Positions 36,172 through 48,208 are shown, numbered from the stretch's first letter. The stretch is 64,000 nucleotides of DNA from Corbicula japonica (GCA_038501625.1 JAZAYU010000088.1:620001-684000), one strand, 5' to 3'. Numbers and translations: made by a program. The notes: generated by a model not told the origin, from the sequence alone.

Positions 36172-36213
36172 TATAATCAGACTCAATGTCAGTTAAAATA
36201 TAGAGGATAATTA

Positions 36214-36358
36214 TTTGTTTTTACCAGTTTAAGAAGATAGAAATATATTTCACTGAGTGAGCTCCGAAGTTCATATTTTCAGAAGTGGCTAAGCCTCAAG
36301 GGAAAATAAATAATTCCAAAGTTCACAATCACAAGTGAAGTATATTTCTGTCCACAAA
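36214..36358. repeat. Foldback element with TTTTTACCAG / GTATATTTCTGTC ends
   Basis: The left arm (GTTTTTACCAGTTTAAGAAG, then ATAGAAATATATTTCACT) is partly mirrored on the right. It is the same family as 47730-47847. Confidence 0.7.
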
Positions 36359-36447
36359 TAACCTAAGGAATCCAAAGACTAACAGTGCAGATCTTGAAAG
36401 ACAACACAGATCTGCCATCTGGTGGGGATTACACTGATCAACATAGA

Positions 36448-36658
36448 ATAACCCTTTCCTTCATAAATAGTCATTTTTATGCATGTGCAACCAGTGTAGA
36501 TCAAAATCAGCCAGCACATCCATTACGTCTGATCAGGATCTGCACTGGTCGCATTTTTTTCATATATAACCTAAGGAATAAATAAGCGATATGCCGGCTG
36601 ATCTTGATATACACTGTTCACCACGCAATAAAGGTGTGTCTATGTAGGAAAGGGATAA
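36448..36658. repeat. MITE of the TTAA hairpin family, ATAA-flanked
   Basis: ATAACCCTTTCCTTCATAAA at the left and GTAGGAAAGGGATAA at the right. Both flanks read ATAA, a matching variant of the target duplication. Confidence 0.88.
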
Positions 36659-36906
36659 TCCCATATCCCATGCAGTAAATGGTTAAATTATTATGGTATC
36701 TTTAGCACTGAAGAACTAGTCCAGCAAAAAACATACAGATATCATAGAGGGAATATAATTAGAATTTTCACTGTACTTTGCTTCCGATCATATGATCCGA
36801 TGTATATTGTGTTTATTTTATTGAACAACAAGTTAAGCAATGCTTACTGTAAAAATAAAGTTTAAGAAAACTATACTTCTTTGATTTATTTTTGTTGCAA
36901 TCTTCT
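36659..36906. other. No feature recognised
   Basis: AT-rich spacer. Confidence 0.4.
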
Positions 36907-37227
36907 AAGCAACAGAAAATTAATTCCTAGATTCTCATCCGAATTTTGGGGAAAAATGGGGCGGGTGGGCTGGTTTTATTTTTTATTCATTATTCTCACT
37001 GTTTCTAGTGACGCTTGTGTACTGCAAAGATAAATAAGTGTCTAGCCTACTATGAATTGCAGATTCGCACTTAAATGTTTCATACTGTGTTTGCGTACTC
37101 TACTGATTCGTACTCATAATGTAAATTTTGATGTACGCATTTTTTTTTCAAAATAAAAACGTTGGTGCAGAGTGATTTTCGAGGGGCGGGCGGGGATGAG
37201 AATCTAGGAATTAATTTTCCATTGCTT
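36907..37227. repeat. 321-bp element with about 33-bp terminal inverted repeats
   Basis: AGCAACAGAAAATTAATTCC continuing to TAGATTCTCATCC is mirrored by GGATGAGAATCTAGGAATTA continuing to ATTTTCCATTGCT. The middle is unrelated, single-copy-looking DNA. Confidence 0.8.
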
Positions 37228-37239
37228 AATGTTTTTCTG

Positions 37240-37510
37240 AATCCAAAGCAAATAGTGTAAATCCAAACCAGGCAGTAAAATTGTGTAGGCTGTTAGGGAT
37301 CTAAATTATTTGCCCATTGACACGCTTTTGTCATATTGGTGACAAATGTTGATCCAGATCAACATACAGATCAGTGCTATCTGATCTGGATCTACACTGT
37401 TAGCTTATATGGTCAGAAGTACTTGTTGGATCTAAATGCAAATGGTGAAGATCCTGATCAGACAACATGGATGTGCCGACTAATCTGGATCTACAATAGA
37501 TGCTCGTGTG
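37240..37510. repeat. TTAA hairpin MITE, degenerate
   Basis: Hairpins with GTTGATCCAGATCAACATAC and GATCCTGATCAGACAACATG are recognisable; ends are lost. Confidence 0.65.
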
Positions 37511-37522
37511 ATAGAAGTCATG

Positions 37523-37668
37523 GCTGAAGGTTATAAAGCTGAGATTGGAAACCAGTCTCAAATCTCAAGCATCTGATTGGCTGAAATGGCGACCAGTCGC
37601 CATTTCAGCCAATCAGATGCTTGAGATTTGAGACTGGTTTCCATGCTCAGTTTTATAACCTTGGGCAC
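37523..37668. repeat. CCAAT-bearing foldback element, best full copy
   Basis: A 146-bp palindrome. It starts GCTGAAGGTTATAAAGCTGA and ends CTCAGTTTTATAACCTTGGG. The centre GGCGACCAGTCGCC is a perfect palindrome flanked by inverted AGCCAATCAGA boxes. Confidence 0.93.
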
Positions 37669-37687
37669 ATATCTATGGAGTTATGGG

Positions 37688-37919
37688 TTAACCCTTTCCT
37701 CCGTAGACGCACCTTTATTGAATGGGGAACAGTGTAGATCACACACATATGTGCCATCTGATCAGGATCTAAACTGTTTGCATTTTGATCTGTTAGGTTA
37801 TTTCGGACCAAAATGCTAACAGTGCTGATCCTGATCAGATAGCATAGATGTGCCAGCTGATCTGAATCTACACTGGTTGCACATGCATAAAAATGCATAT
37901 ATACAGAGGAAAGGGTTGA
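37688..37919. repeat. TTAA hairpin MITE
   Basis: TTAACCCTTTCCTCCGTAGA at the left and GAGGAAAGGGTTGA at the right. Both internal hairpins are present. Confidence 0.9.
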
Positions 37920-38408
37920 AGATTCATTTGGTATTTGACCTTAATAGTAATTTAAATTTTTGATGTACAAAAATCATGAAACATACATTTCAATTTAAAT
38001 CTGGGGCTTACATTGAACAAATAGTGTTTATTGAAGTATTATTAAGCCTTTATAAAGCCTTATTAAACCATCAATGCATACAGGAATGTTAAAGTAAACA
38101 AATTATTTGTTTGGATGAACAAGATCAGGTCAGCTGGGTGGCTTGATACACCGTCTTTTGATATGGTCACTTTTGAACAAGATATAACCCTTTTCTCCTT
38201 ATACATAAAGGATTTATAACCTGTGCAACCACTTTATATTCAGATAGGTGGCACATCTGTGAGAATTTACGTAAAAATTTGGGTATCCATACAGTTTATT
38301 AATTTTGAAAACAAAATACATAAGTATACCTCGTATAGCATCCTCACGCATGTTCAGGCCACACTTTCTAAATGATTTTATGGTCAAGAAAATACTTTAA
38401 AACGGTAC

Positions 38409-38650
38409 TATACCTTTCCTCCATATAAACACCTTTATGCCCTGGGCAAACAGTGTAGATCCAGATAAGCCAGCACATCCATGCTGTCTGATCAGGATCT
38501 GCACTGTTAGCGTTTTGATTAATAAAGGTATTTCTGACTGAAAAGCGAACAGTGCATATCCTGATCAGACAGCACGGATGAGCCAGCCGATCTGGTTCAA
38601 CAATGGTCTTACATGCTTAAAAATGTGTATATATTGAGGAAAGGGTTATA
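38409..38650. repeat. TTAA hairpin MITE
   Basis: CCTTTCCTCCATATAAACAC at the left and GAGGAAAGGGTTAT at the right, with both hairpins (GATCCAGATAAGCCAGCACA; GATCAGACAGCACGGATG). The flanking TTAA is mutated. Confidence 0.85.
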
Positions 38651-38954
38651 AGATTGTGTTTGGAAATCAGCACTATTTGTGTATTGATGATAGCTTACAA
38701 AATCAAACCCAACCTGGAATATTTTAATTCTTTGTTCCACGGCTTTTCAAAGATCCAATTCCATCTATTGAAATGTCGCAGTGGCGTTGTTTGTTCCTTT
38801 TTACGGCTGTAAAAAATTGCCACATACAGGTAATTGCTATTGCCCATTACGCCCTTTGAATGCATTTCAGCATGATATATATCTATGTGAAGTTTGGTTT
38901 GCATTTGGCCTGGCGGCATGGGCAGTGATTTGTATTTCCATGACTACTCCTGGT

Positions 38955-39098
38955 CCCAAGGTTATAAAGCTGAGATTAGAAACCAGTCTCAAATCTCAAG
39001 CATCTGATTGGCTGAAATGGCGACCAGTCGCCATTTCAGCCAATCAGAGGCTTGAGATTTGAGACTGGTTTCCATGCTCAGTTTTATAACCTTGGGCA
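38955..39098. repeat. CCAAT-bearing foldback element, full copy
   Basis: Symmetric ends CCCAAGGTTATAAAGCTGAG and TTTTATAACCTTGGG. Centre GGCGACCAGTCGCC as in the copy at 37523. Confidence 0.93.
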
Positions 39099-39393
39099 CT
39101 GAATGGGATCAGGCTCAATAAACTGAGCCTGCAATATTTTCTCATGTTTGTTAGCTTTCAAAGTTCCATTTCTATCTATTTACTGTGTAATAAAAAGTTT
39201 TTACCCACTGGGTATATTCTTTAATACTAGAAATTAATTGTATCTGTCTCATATGCAAGGTTTGGAAAATTTGGCCTTTGGGAAAATCACTTTTTTGTTT
39301 TCATTCAACTCAGTCCAAGGGAGGCTATTCAAGCAAGATTCTTTATCAAAACTGTAAGAGTTATTCAACAATGACAGGCAGTAACATTGGACA

Positions 39394-39801
39394 ATGTATG
39401 TATGTATGTAAAATGTGTATGTAAATTTTATTTTGAGTCGGATATTCAACGATTAACATAAGCTCTAAAGAGCTTTTAACACCGACTACACTGAGTGTAT
39501 ATATATATATACACAATTACATCTGACAGGTGCAGATAACTATAGAGACAGCTTTCAGATACAGGGAATCCGGGTGCGATACCCTAGCTCTTTTCGAAGA
39601 GACCCCCTGGTTCTTTAACGTGCCCGGTGTATAGCACCGATACACACACTGATAATCTACTTCCTGGGAGTGAACCAGTACTTAGTTGGGTGGGAAACAC
39701 TAAACGTATTTCAGAAATTTCCAGTGCCGCGTTCCGGATTCGAACTCACGACCTCCGGATTGGTAGACCAGCGCGTTACCACTGGACCACCTGTCCACCC
39801 A
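39394..39801 (-). mobile_element. tRNA-derived SINE, about 408 bp, with 18-bp target duplication
   Basis: On the minus strand the 5' head has an A box (TGGTCCAGTGGTAACGC) and a B box (GAGTTCGAATCC). The body contains GTTAAAGAACCAGGGGGTCT, and the tail ends in ACATACATACAT. The element is flanked by identical 18-bp repeats AGGCAGTAACATTGGACA at 39376-39393 and 39802-39819. Intact duplications and pol III boxes indicate a fairly recent, LINE-mobilised insertion. Confidence 0.9.
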
Positions 39802-39819
39802 AGGCAGTAACATTGGACA

Positions 39820-40234
39820 GTTCCACCAAGGGAGGCTATTCAAGCTATGAATGGTTCAAAACTGTAAGAGTTATCCCATAATGACACTTGGCAGTCATCA
39901 ATGAAAACATTATCTAAAAGTTCTGACAACCAGAAGACTTCTCAATGAAGAGTGAAATGTCATTGTTTACATATATTTTTTTAGGTAACACTTCGAGTTG
40001 ATGAAAAAGGAGAACAAAAAAGAAATAATTATTTTGTAAATCAACCAAACTTCTTATTGTGTATATTAGTACACCATAGCAGAATACATTTGTAATTTAA
40101 ATTCATGCATTTGCGTCATGGTATGAAAAACATTTAGCTTGTTTAAAGTGTGTGAAGTCCAAAGGGCTGCAGGTATACTTTAAGCAATCCAAATGGTACT
40201 AGATGTTTTTTTGTGAAGAACGCATGTCTCCCCC
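39820..40234. other. No feature recognised
   Basis: The first 70 bases resemble sequence left of the SINE (CCAAGGGAGGCTATTCAAGC occurs on both sides), an older local duplication. The rest is AT-rich. Confidence 0.45.
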
Positions 40235-40740
40235 TGCTCCGTGGCCCCAGTGACCTTGACCTTTGACCTTCAGATCCCATAATCAATATAGTTCTTCTAC
40301 TCAATAAGGGCTATTACCCTATTTAGTTTGAATGCTCTGGGTCAAGTGGTACTCCAGTAATTGACCGGATACGGTTTCACTCTTCCAGGCCCCTGTGACC
40401 TTGACCTTTGACCTACTGACCCCAAAATCAATAGGAGTCTTCTACTCAATAAGGACATTCATCGTATGAAGTTTGAAGGCTCTGGGTGAAATAGAACTCC
40501 TGTTATTGAACGGAAACGGTTTTCACTCTTCAGGCCCCTGTGACCTTGACCTTTGACCCAATGACCCCCAAATCAATAGGGTTCTACTCAATAAGGGCTA
40601 TCACCATATGAAGTTTAAATGCTCTGGGTCAAAGGGTACTTGAGTTATTGAGCGGAAACGGTTTTCACTCTTCGGGCCCCTGTGACCTTGACCTTTGACC
40701 TACTGACCCCAAATTCAATAGGGTTCTTCTACTCAATATT
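40235..40740. repeat. About 144-bp tandem repeat with GTGACCTTGACCTTTGACC, four copies
   Basis: The phrase starts at about 40250, 40394, 40540 and 40682. Units also share ATCAATAGGGTTCT, TACTCAATAAGG and GAACGGAAACGGTTTTCACT. The pattern resembles tandem cores of the pearl-like elements, but the ends are not visible. Confidence 0.92.
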
Positions 40741-40884
40741 TATGTGGGCAATTTTCCAGCAAAAATGCTAAATTTAAGTCGGTTCTAAAATTTGTTATTT
40801 TGAATTTTCTAAATTTCCATATGTACATGTACAAATCTATATTTTGTTGTTGTTTTTAGTCTTTTTAGAGGCTTCATCTGTTTA

Positions 40885-41095
40885 ACGTTTACCCCCATGT
40901 TATCAATGTGCAAACAGTGTTGATCCAGCTCAGCAGGCACATCTTTGCAGTCTGATCATGACCTACATTGTTGGCCTTTAGAATCATTTGGCTATTTCTT
41001 CTGACCAAGAGTCAACCAGTGTAGATCCAGATCAGATGCCACCAATGTACCCACTGATCAGACTCGTGATAAAATCTGTATGTATGGTTTAAAGA
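40885..41095. repeat. TTAA hairpin MITE, degenerate
   Basis: Hairpin arms GTTGATCCAGCTCAGCAGGC and GTGTAGATCCAGATCAGATG. The ends are worn. Confidence 0.7.
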
Positions 41096-41122
41096 AAAAT
41101 CTTATTTAGTTTGTCACAAATA

Positions 41123-41366
41123 TTAACCCTTTCCTCCATAGACACACCTTCACTGCCTGGGCGAACAGTGTAAATCCAGATCAGCCGGCACATCCGTGCC
41201 GTCTGATCGGGATCTGCACTGTTCGCTATTTGATTTATAAGGTTATTTCTGACCAAAACGCGACAAGTGCAGATATCCTGATCAGACAGCACCAATGTGC
41301 CGGCTGATCTGGATCTACACTGGTCGCACATGCGTAAAAATGCGTATTCATGGAGGAAAGAGTTAA
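41123..41366. repeat. TTAA hairpin MITE, well preserved
   Basis: TTAACCCTTTCCTCCATAGA to GGAGGAAAGAGTTAA, with both hairpins (AGCCGGCACATCCGTGCCGT; AGCACCAATGTGCCGGCT). Confidence 0.93.
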
Positions 41367-41804
41367 TGAATTGAACTTTTCACAGTAATGTTATACTCAT
41401 ATTGATCTATGATGACTAGTAAATAATTATATTGTGTTAGAATGATCCATGTAATTTTGTGGAAGTCACAGTGACTGGCAAATAATTAATATATATGTAA
41501 TTGGAATATTCCATGCTAATTTGTGAAAGGCGTAGGTTTTTGTTGTTCACTAGATAATGTTACTGTCCTCAAAGAGAGACATAAAGTAATTGTACTGTCC
41601 ATTGGGGATCATGTCCTTCTGTCTGCTCAAAATTCCCAACATGGCATTTTAATGCATTGAAGGATTTTTAAACAAACTTGGCGGGTGTTCTGTCACCACT
41701 CCAAAGTAACTGTACATTGCTGATATAAAAAAACTGTGTCTTTGTGGTTATAATGTAAATTGTACCTTGTTTAGAAATACATTGACAGTGCAAGATTTAC
41801 TATT

Positions 41805-42030
41805 TGCCTTCATTTATACATTATTACATGAAGGAGCAGTGTAGATCAAGATCAACCAGCACATCCTTGCAGTCTTATCAGGATCTACACTGTTTGCTTT
41901 TTAAGCTCATTTCTGACCAAAATGCAAACAGTGCAGATCCTGATCACATGTCATGGATGTGCTGCCTGATCTGGATCTACACTGGTCTCACATGGGATTA
42001 AATGCAAATATATGAGGTAAAGAGTTATAA
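41805..42030. repeat. TTAA hairpin MITE, ends decayed
   Basis: Both hairpins are present (GTGTAGATCAAGATCAACCA; GATCCTGATCACATGTCA) and a trace of the right end remains (GAGGTAAAGAGTTA). Confidence 0.8.
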
Positions 42031-44226
42031 ATGAATTCCAATAATAATAAAATAATTCATTTTAATGCTTTCTTAGCATAGGGAAACAATAAAACTAATA
42101 ACAATGTCAACAAGCGATGACCAATTAGAACACGATATACAAATTACAGAATTCAGCTGTTTGCGATTAAGTAATTATTCTTTCAAAAATAGAAACAACT
42201 TAAGGTCTCTTATTTAGCAGTCTTACAAGTTATCTAGAAAATGATACAACTGTCAACATTTTAAGCAACGGGGACAAAAAGCACTTAATTGGAAATTGAC
42301 AGAATAATGATGTAATCAGACCAATCTTGGACATGTCAAGAATTACTTGACGCAGAAATCAGTCCATTCTAAGAAATCAGTCCATTCTAAGAAATCAGTT
42401 AAGAACCTATGAAAAGAATGTCTGAAAAAACCATCTATTGACCAGACAGATCTTTATCTGTCAGAGTTTGATGACTGTTACTGCACCAAACAAACCCCCT
42501 TTCTTGAAATCTTGAATCTGACCCAGCAATTGCTAGAATGCTTATGAGATAAAAAATCAACAGAAAGATATAATATTACAGGGTTCTCAGTGGTTGATTT
42601 CAATCTTAATACAGTGCTTATATCACCAAAAGACATATCAAACTGAATGGATATTTCTTAGCAACAGGCAGAATCATTTTCTGAAAATAGATACTGTTGA
42701 CAGATCATGAAACTGGCAACAGATCTATAAATTATTCTCTAGGAATGTTCTCTTGTAATAGAAAATAAATATCAATGACAGTACAGCAATATTGACAATA
42801 ATGTTATTTTTCCTCACTGTCTGAACGCATTTTATTGTCTGAATGTGACATGGGTAATGTCCTTTTATGATTAGCATTCCAAAACATGGCCGCTGTGTCA
42901 GACATTGTCAATAAGATGAAATGAATGATAATTGACAATTTTCTCATTTTGTTTTCTTTTATCATCTATTTCTGTCAAATGAACAAATATGTTTCTATGT
43001 GATATTGAATCTTTGCATAATTTTAAGACTAAGTTTAGAAAGTGCTCATGCTATTTGGACTTGCTTTTACAAGTACTGTCCAATCATCAGCAGTCACGAG
43101 TTGGGATTAAGCCTTAATTTAAGGTAAAGAATCAACCATGAATATGCAAATGGGGCAATATTATCATGTGGTTTTAGTGAAAAACTGCATCAAACCAGCA
43201 AAATAGTTTTAGTTCTGAAATGTTGAAAATTTGAATTAAACATCTAAAATATCAACACTTGAAACGAAGCTGTTTGAAATGCTAATTCATCAGCGATTTA
43301 AAAACCCGACACGAATCAATTTGACTGTTTGTGAGTCTATCTGAGAACAGGAAGTGAACAACAACAACAAAAAAACGACACTAGCTGACGAATTTTAAAA
43401 CAATATTCACATTTATCATCAATTGAAGAAAAAAATATGTTTATGAACATTCCTTGTTGCGAGAAGAAAATTTTAATCGGCATAAATACGTGCAGGGCAC
43501 AGTACATGGAGGTAAATTTCTGCAGGGCCTTCTTTTTCATGTATTTTCGCGATTAAGAATGTAGCAGAAACCCATAACAACTTCAGTTAGGAGTTAAGTT
43601 TAGACATAGTTCACAAAAAGAAACGGCGAATTGCCACTACCAGAATTCTAGTTAAAATATTAACTTGGTAGTTGTCTGTATTTTAGTTCATATTAATTGA
43701 GCATGTTCAGAAATTATCATATGACTTAAACAAAATTATAGTGTCCCTTTAAAGCAGTTATTCAGACATTCTCAGCTGAGCTGATTATAACATGATAATT
43801 TCCAATTCTCTGGCTAAAATCCTCATGAAAATTCAATATTACTGCCACAAAAGGGGGTTCATCAGTAAACAACCATTGAAGTAGTTGTGGACAATTTTAT
43901 GTTACTACTATACACCTGAATTGGAAATATACACTATTTTCTCAAAATATTTGAATATATTACATTATTAGACTACAGATTTAGTAAGTTGAAATGACTG
44001 TGGCAATACATAGCTTAAGCTACTGTAGATACATCTTAAAATGAAGCTGTTAATAATCTCTGCATATTTGAAAATGAAGCTGAACCCCTGTTAATAATGC
44101 CTGGCATAATATATGAAAATCAGTTTAAAATGGGGCATCAGAAAGTTGACATCGGGCATTGAAATGATGTCATACAGTTAAGCAGACAACATTGCTTATT
44201 GTGTGTTTGCAGTGAAAAAAATATTC
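42031..44226. other. No gene or element recognised
   Basis: AT-rich, unusually free of the surrounding MITEs. It has one short 18-bp duplication (GAAATCAGTCCATTCTAA, about 42356-42392). No exons with paired splice signals were found by eye. Confidence 0.45.
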
Positions 44227-44676
44227 AGAGGTCGCAAACATTGCAAATGGCGAAAACTGGCTAAAATTTCAAAAATGAATTTTGGGGTAAATACTTATTG
44301 CCACCTAGATTTTAGTAAAGAAATGTATTTAGCTAAGGATGTAGTTAATGTTTGCAAGCTCAATTTAGTCTAATTCATGTTCTAATTACCAAGCACATAC
44401 TAAAACAAAAGAAAAACCATTTGCATGAGAACTCTGAAATTCATGGACAATATACCAAAGAAACTCATACCTGAAATAAGTATATGCTGGTCTACAATGT
44501 TTAGTGCCAATTTGTCAAAATAATGTTAGGGTTTTCATAAAATTCAAGGAAAACTTACTTCCTTGTTCAAACTGAAAGTAGATTTCTAATCTAGGTGGCA
44601 ATAAGTATTTCCCCCCAATTTTTTTTTTTGAAATTTTAGCCTGTTTTTTCCATTTGCAAACTTTGCGACCCCTTAA
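44227..44676. repeat. Second copy of the 573-bp foldback element, inserted in the opposite orientation
   Basis: It begins CAGAGGTCGCAAACATTGCA and ends TTTGCGACCCCTTAA. The unpaired middle (AACCATTTGCATGAGAACTC and following) is the reverse complement of the middle of the 16787-17359 copy. The right arm is partly deleted. Confidence 0.87.
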
Positions 44677-46068
44677 GGCAAAATGTGTAACAAAGTCACC
44701 AATTTCTTATGGAAAATAATAGATTATTGTAAGTTCTTCAAAAATATAGTGACAATACAAATGCCAACAATATATCACAGAGAACATTTATTCCCATGGC
44801 GTACCCCTATTATGATTTAAGATATTTTAGCTAACTGTAATTTCCACTCTATTTTAATATGCATTTAAAGAATCTGATGATTTATAATTTAATTAACATA
44901 TTGCAATCATTCCTGGAAAGCACAAATCAATCTCAAATTCAAAATAACTTGTGACATTATCTTACGTCATTCATGATCTGTGCATAAAACAGCTTTTATT
45001 ATGGTCCCAGATTGATAATGAAAATATTTGTCACTAGCATTATTCAGGTTAGAATTTCATGTTATCAGTTATTAAGGACAGTGACTTTAAAATTGCAGTA
45101 GAAAGCAGTGCTCAGAAATTTAAAGGCCCAAAATTGAAGGCCAGTTTTATTACCTTGGTAGCATTTAATTTTTCTGGGATGAATTTTCATGTGAGCATAA
45201 AGTCACATAGTTGATTTATTCTTATGAGGCATGTTATTAATAGTAAAACTTTGCTGGAATTTGAATTTGCACACAAGTACCTTAGCTCTTGAAAAATACA
45301 CAAAATATATATTAGTCCAACTAAAGTTCATCTGAAAGCCATGGCAAACATGGTGAAAATGCAAACCTGCCTCATACTTTTAGGGGAGAACTCTTTTAGA
45401 AGACATCACTGCTGTTGCTGTTTGGTCAAGCTCGCTGCTGCTTTTAAAAAAATCAAAAGATGAAAACAACAGAATCATATATTGACAGCTTTTAGAGGAT
45501 GGACATTTATAAAAGAAGAGCTGTTGTTAGTGGAAATCGACAAGTGAAACATATCTTGGGAAATCTAAAACCTTGTTTTTCAAATAAATCATTGATCTCT
45601 TAAAGTCAGGGATTATTGATATACCATAGAAACAGTGTTGTTATTATCAGAAATTATTTGAAAGCTGATGATACTGGTTAAGTTCTATTGGCTGCTTCCT
45701 TAAAGCAGCCTATTCACAGTTCAGGGTTGACTAATTTAATGTCTCAGTTTTGGTTTATATTAATTGTACTACTATATAATATCTACAAATGACTAAAAAG
45801 GAGCATATTTCATTGAAATTTAGGACTAGTCAATAGTCATTACATTTTAAGATCTGTTGTGAGTGCATTTTACTGCGTTAGTCAACGCTATAATAACTTA
45901 GACTTTAAATATATTCACTCTTACCTTGGCCGTGTAAGAATATTTCATCACTTACTTTGTTTACAGTAACTCTTCTATTTATATTTTGATTTTAAGAAAA
46001 CACTTATATTGTTTTCGTTAGATGACCAGGCACCTTTAATAAAACAAAAGACAACAAATTACAAAAAA
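44677..46068. other. No feature recognised
   Basis: AT-rich DNA without supportable genes or repeats. Confidence 0.45.
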
Positions 46069-46160
46069 TTAACCCTTTCCTTCATAGACGCACCTTTATT
46101 GCATGGGCGAACAGTGTAGATCTAGATCAGGATCTGCGCTGTTTGCTTTTTGCTTTCTGT
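46069..46160. repeat. TTAA hairpin MITE, truncated after the first hairpin
   Basis: TTAACCCTTTCCTTCATAGA and GCGAACAGTGTAGATCTAG are present; the sequence then leaves the element at about 46160. Confidence 0.85.
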
Positions 46161-46399
46161 CATGCCATTTTGTCCGGAAGTAATCCGAAGTATTTACCAG
46201 TGCGACTTTGCGATACCTAATGGTTTCAATTTTTGCCGATGTAACTGTGGTAACATTATATTAATTGTCAGTAGATTCCATATCATAAGTTGTAATGAAT
46301 ATTGTGAGAATAATCACAGTTTTTACACAGACAGTCGGTGCCCAATATGTTATTTTATTTTAAGTTACTCACTGTTTTGGTCAGTTGCCATGCGTGAGG

Positions 46400-47200
46400 T
46401 TTTCTGTGTATCCATCCATCGTTGATAGACAAGTGTTCAATCGGCTATATAAATATTTCATAGGTTGCTGGTAGGAGACCGAAACCACCTCAAACAGGAA
46501 TAAGTCGGTGATAGGGATAAGTAAAAATGGTGAAATACTATCGTTTTTTATCATTGTAAATCGGAGCTAATTGTGCGTATCGCTGGTAAATCGGTGTTTA
46601 ATAGCTAATCATCAGTGGTTCAACACTTTCCGTCAGATATGGCCAATGATTCTTATTTGGTTACCTCTGTTTGATGGGTGACATCGGTGATAAAGAGCTT
46701 GCATATCTCATGATATAGGTTGCTGTCGGTTCTGTTCTTTAAAAAAGTATGTTTAAGTGATGAGAACCAATGACTTTTACAGTTTACCGAAAAACATCAC
46801 GGATTACATGATGGCATCAGTCGATTGGTCACAGATTGAATCCCTATAACCAATGATCAAAACCGACAAATCCCACGCTTTAATTCGCATCTTTTTTTCT
46901 ATCGGTGGTAGGTATTAATTGATCGGTTGCTTATCGGTGGCCCATCGGCGCTATCGGTTGTAGACAGGTTGTCGATCGTTGACTGCGGTTGTAGACAGGC
47001 TGTCGATCGGTTATTTGTAAAATATTTTCACAGATCGAGAATTTTAAACATGTTCAAAAATCCCAATCGGTTATTTTTCACCGACAGAACTTATCTTTTC
47101 TCAAGAGCAGTTGATCGGCTGCAAACAGATGACCAAAAGATGATATCGGTGTTTAATAAGTTGTCATCGGTTCACTCCATAATTTGGCTGAAAAACTCAC
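46400..47200. other. TCGGT-rich tract of unknown origin
   Basis: The motif TCGGT (often ATCGGTG or ATCGGTT) recurs more than fifteen times in about 800 bases. One clear local repeat is GGTTGTAGACAGGTTGTCGATCG / GGTTGTAGACAGGCTGTCGA at about 46956-47003. The motif spacing is irregular, so it is not a simple satellite, and no protein family is evident. Confidence 0.5.
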
Positions 47201-47729
47201 TGATCACTCACTGATGGCTCAGTGTAACTGGGCTGTTACTGAAATATATATATCTTGTAAATTCTGGCTGTTGCTTGATAAAATTGCAACGTCAATTTCA
47301 CTGTCTGGTTTTCAGGATACATGTTTCTTGAAAATGAAAATTATTTTGACTAATGTCTTTTGGACAATGAAAAAGCATGTAAACTTTTTTTATTTTTGTT
47401 ACACGTTGTTGTTAAAAATATATATTATATTAACAAAGCAGATTTGAAACTAGGCCCTTAATAGAATTAAAATTTGTGCCCCTACAATGATTTGCAAATA
47501 CTTTTAATGATTGCTTTTTATCCTTCAGGGAGGTTCTTGTCCCATTACTTATTAATATGCCTCCTATCCCATTGTCACATCCTTGCTCTCTGATCTGGAT
47601 CTACACTGTTGGCTTATTGGTCAGAAATTATTACTTAATGAAACTAAACGAGATGTGTAGATCATGATTATAGGAACGGTTTTGTTGGCTGGATCTTCAC
47701 CTGTCTCCCATGGGATATAGAGGGTATTT

Positions 47730-47847
47730 GTTTTTACCAGTGTAAGATAGAAATATGTATTTTCAAGAGTGGCGAAGCCACAAGTTAAAATACGTAATTC
47801 CGGAGATCACGAGTGAAATATATTTCTATCTTTCACTGGTAAAAACC
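47730..47847. repeat. Foldback element with GTTTTTACCAGTG / CACTGGTAAAAAC ends
   Basis: The left arm (GTTTTTACCAGTGTAAGATA, then GAAATATG) and the right arm (ATATTTCTATCTTTCACTGG, then TAAAAAC) pair. Further relatives (TTTCACTGGGAAAATTC at about 48092) follow, so the true element may extend to about 48120. Confidence 0.75.
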
Positions 47848-48139
47848 AATTTTCTTTTTATTTTATTCTTTTAGTGCAAAATTTACGCGAATTTGACAAA
47901 AAAGTTGCAAAAAATGGCGCCAAAACAGCTTGTTTATGATGTGACGTCATGACATCAAATATACAAATTTGAGCCTGATTTCTTAACGATCTCATTTCAT
48001 ATGTTATGTGCGTTTGAGTACCAACATGAAAAAATCAGTGAAAATAAAAATGATATTCCACAGTTTGAAAACAGTGGAATACCACTTTTATTTCACTGGG
48101 AAAATTCTGTAAATCACTGAAAAGCATAAAATAAAAAGG

Positions 48140-48151
<12 letters not shown>

Positions 48152-48208
<57 letters not shown>
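48152..48208. repeat. (AG)n microsatellite
   Basis: About 28 AG units preceded by a short TA run. Confidence 0.98.

Noticed and set aside
42892..42935. Kozak-like start AACATGGCCGCTGTG with a 12-codon frame.
   Set aside because: No donor splice site follows and the frame stops at once; no family match.
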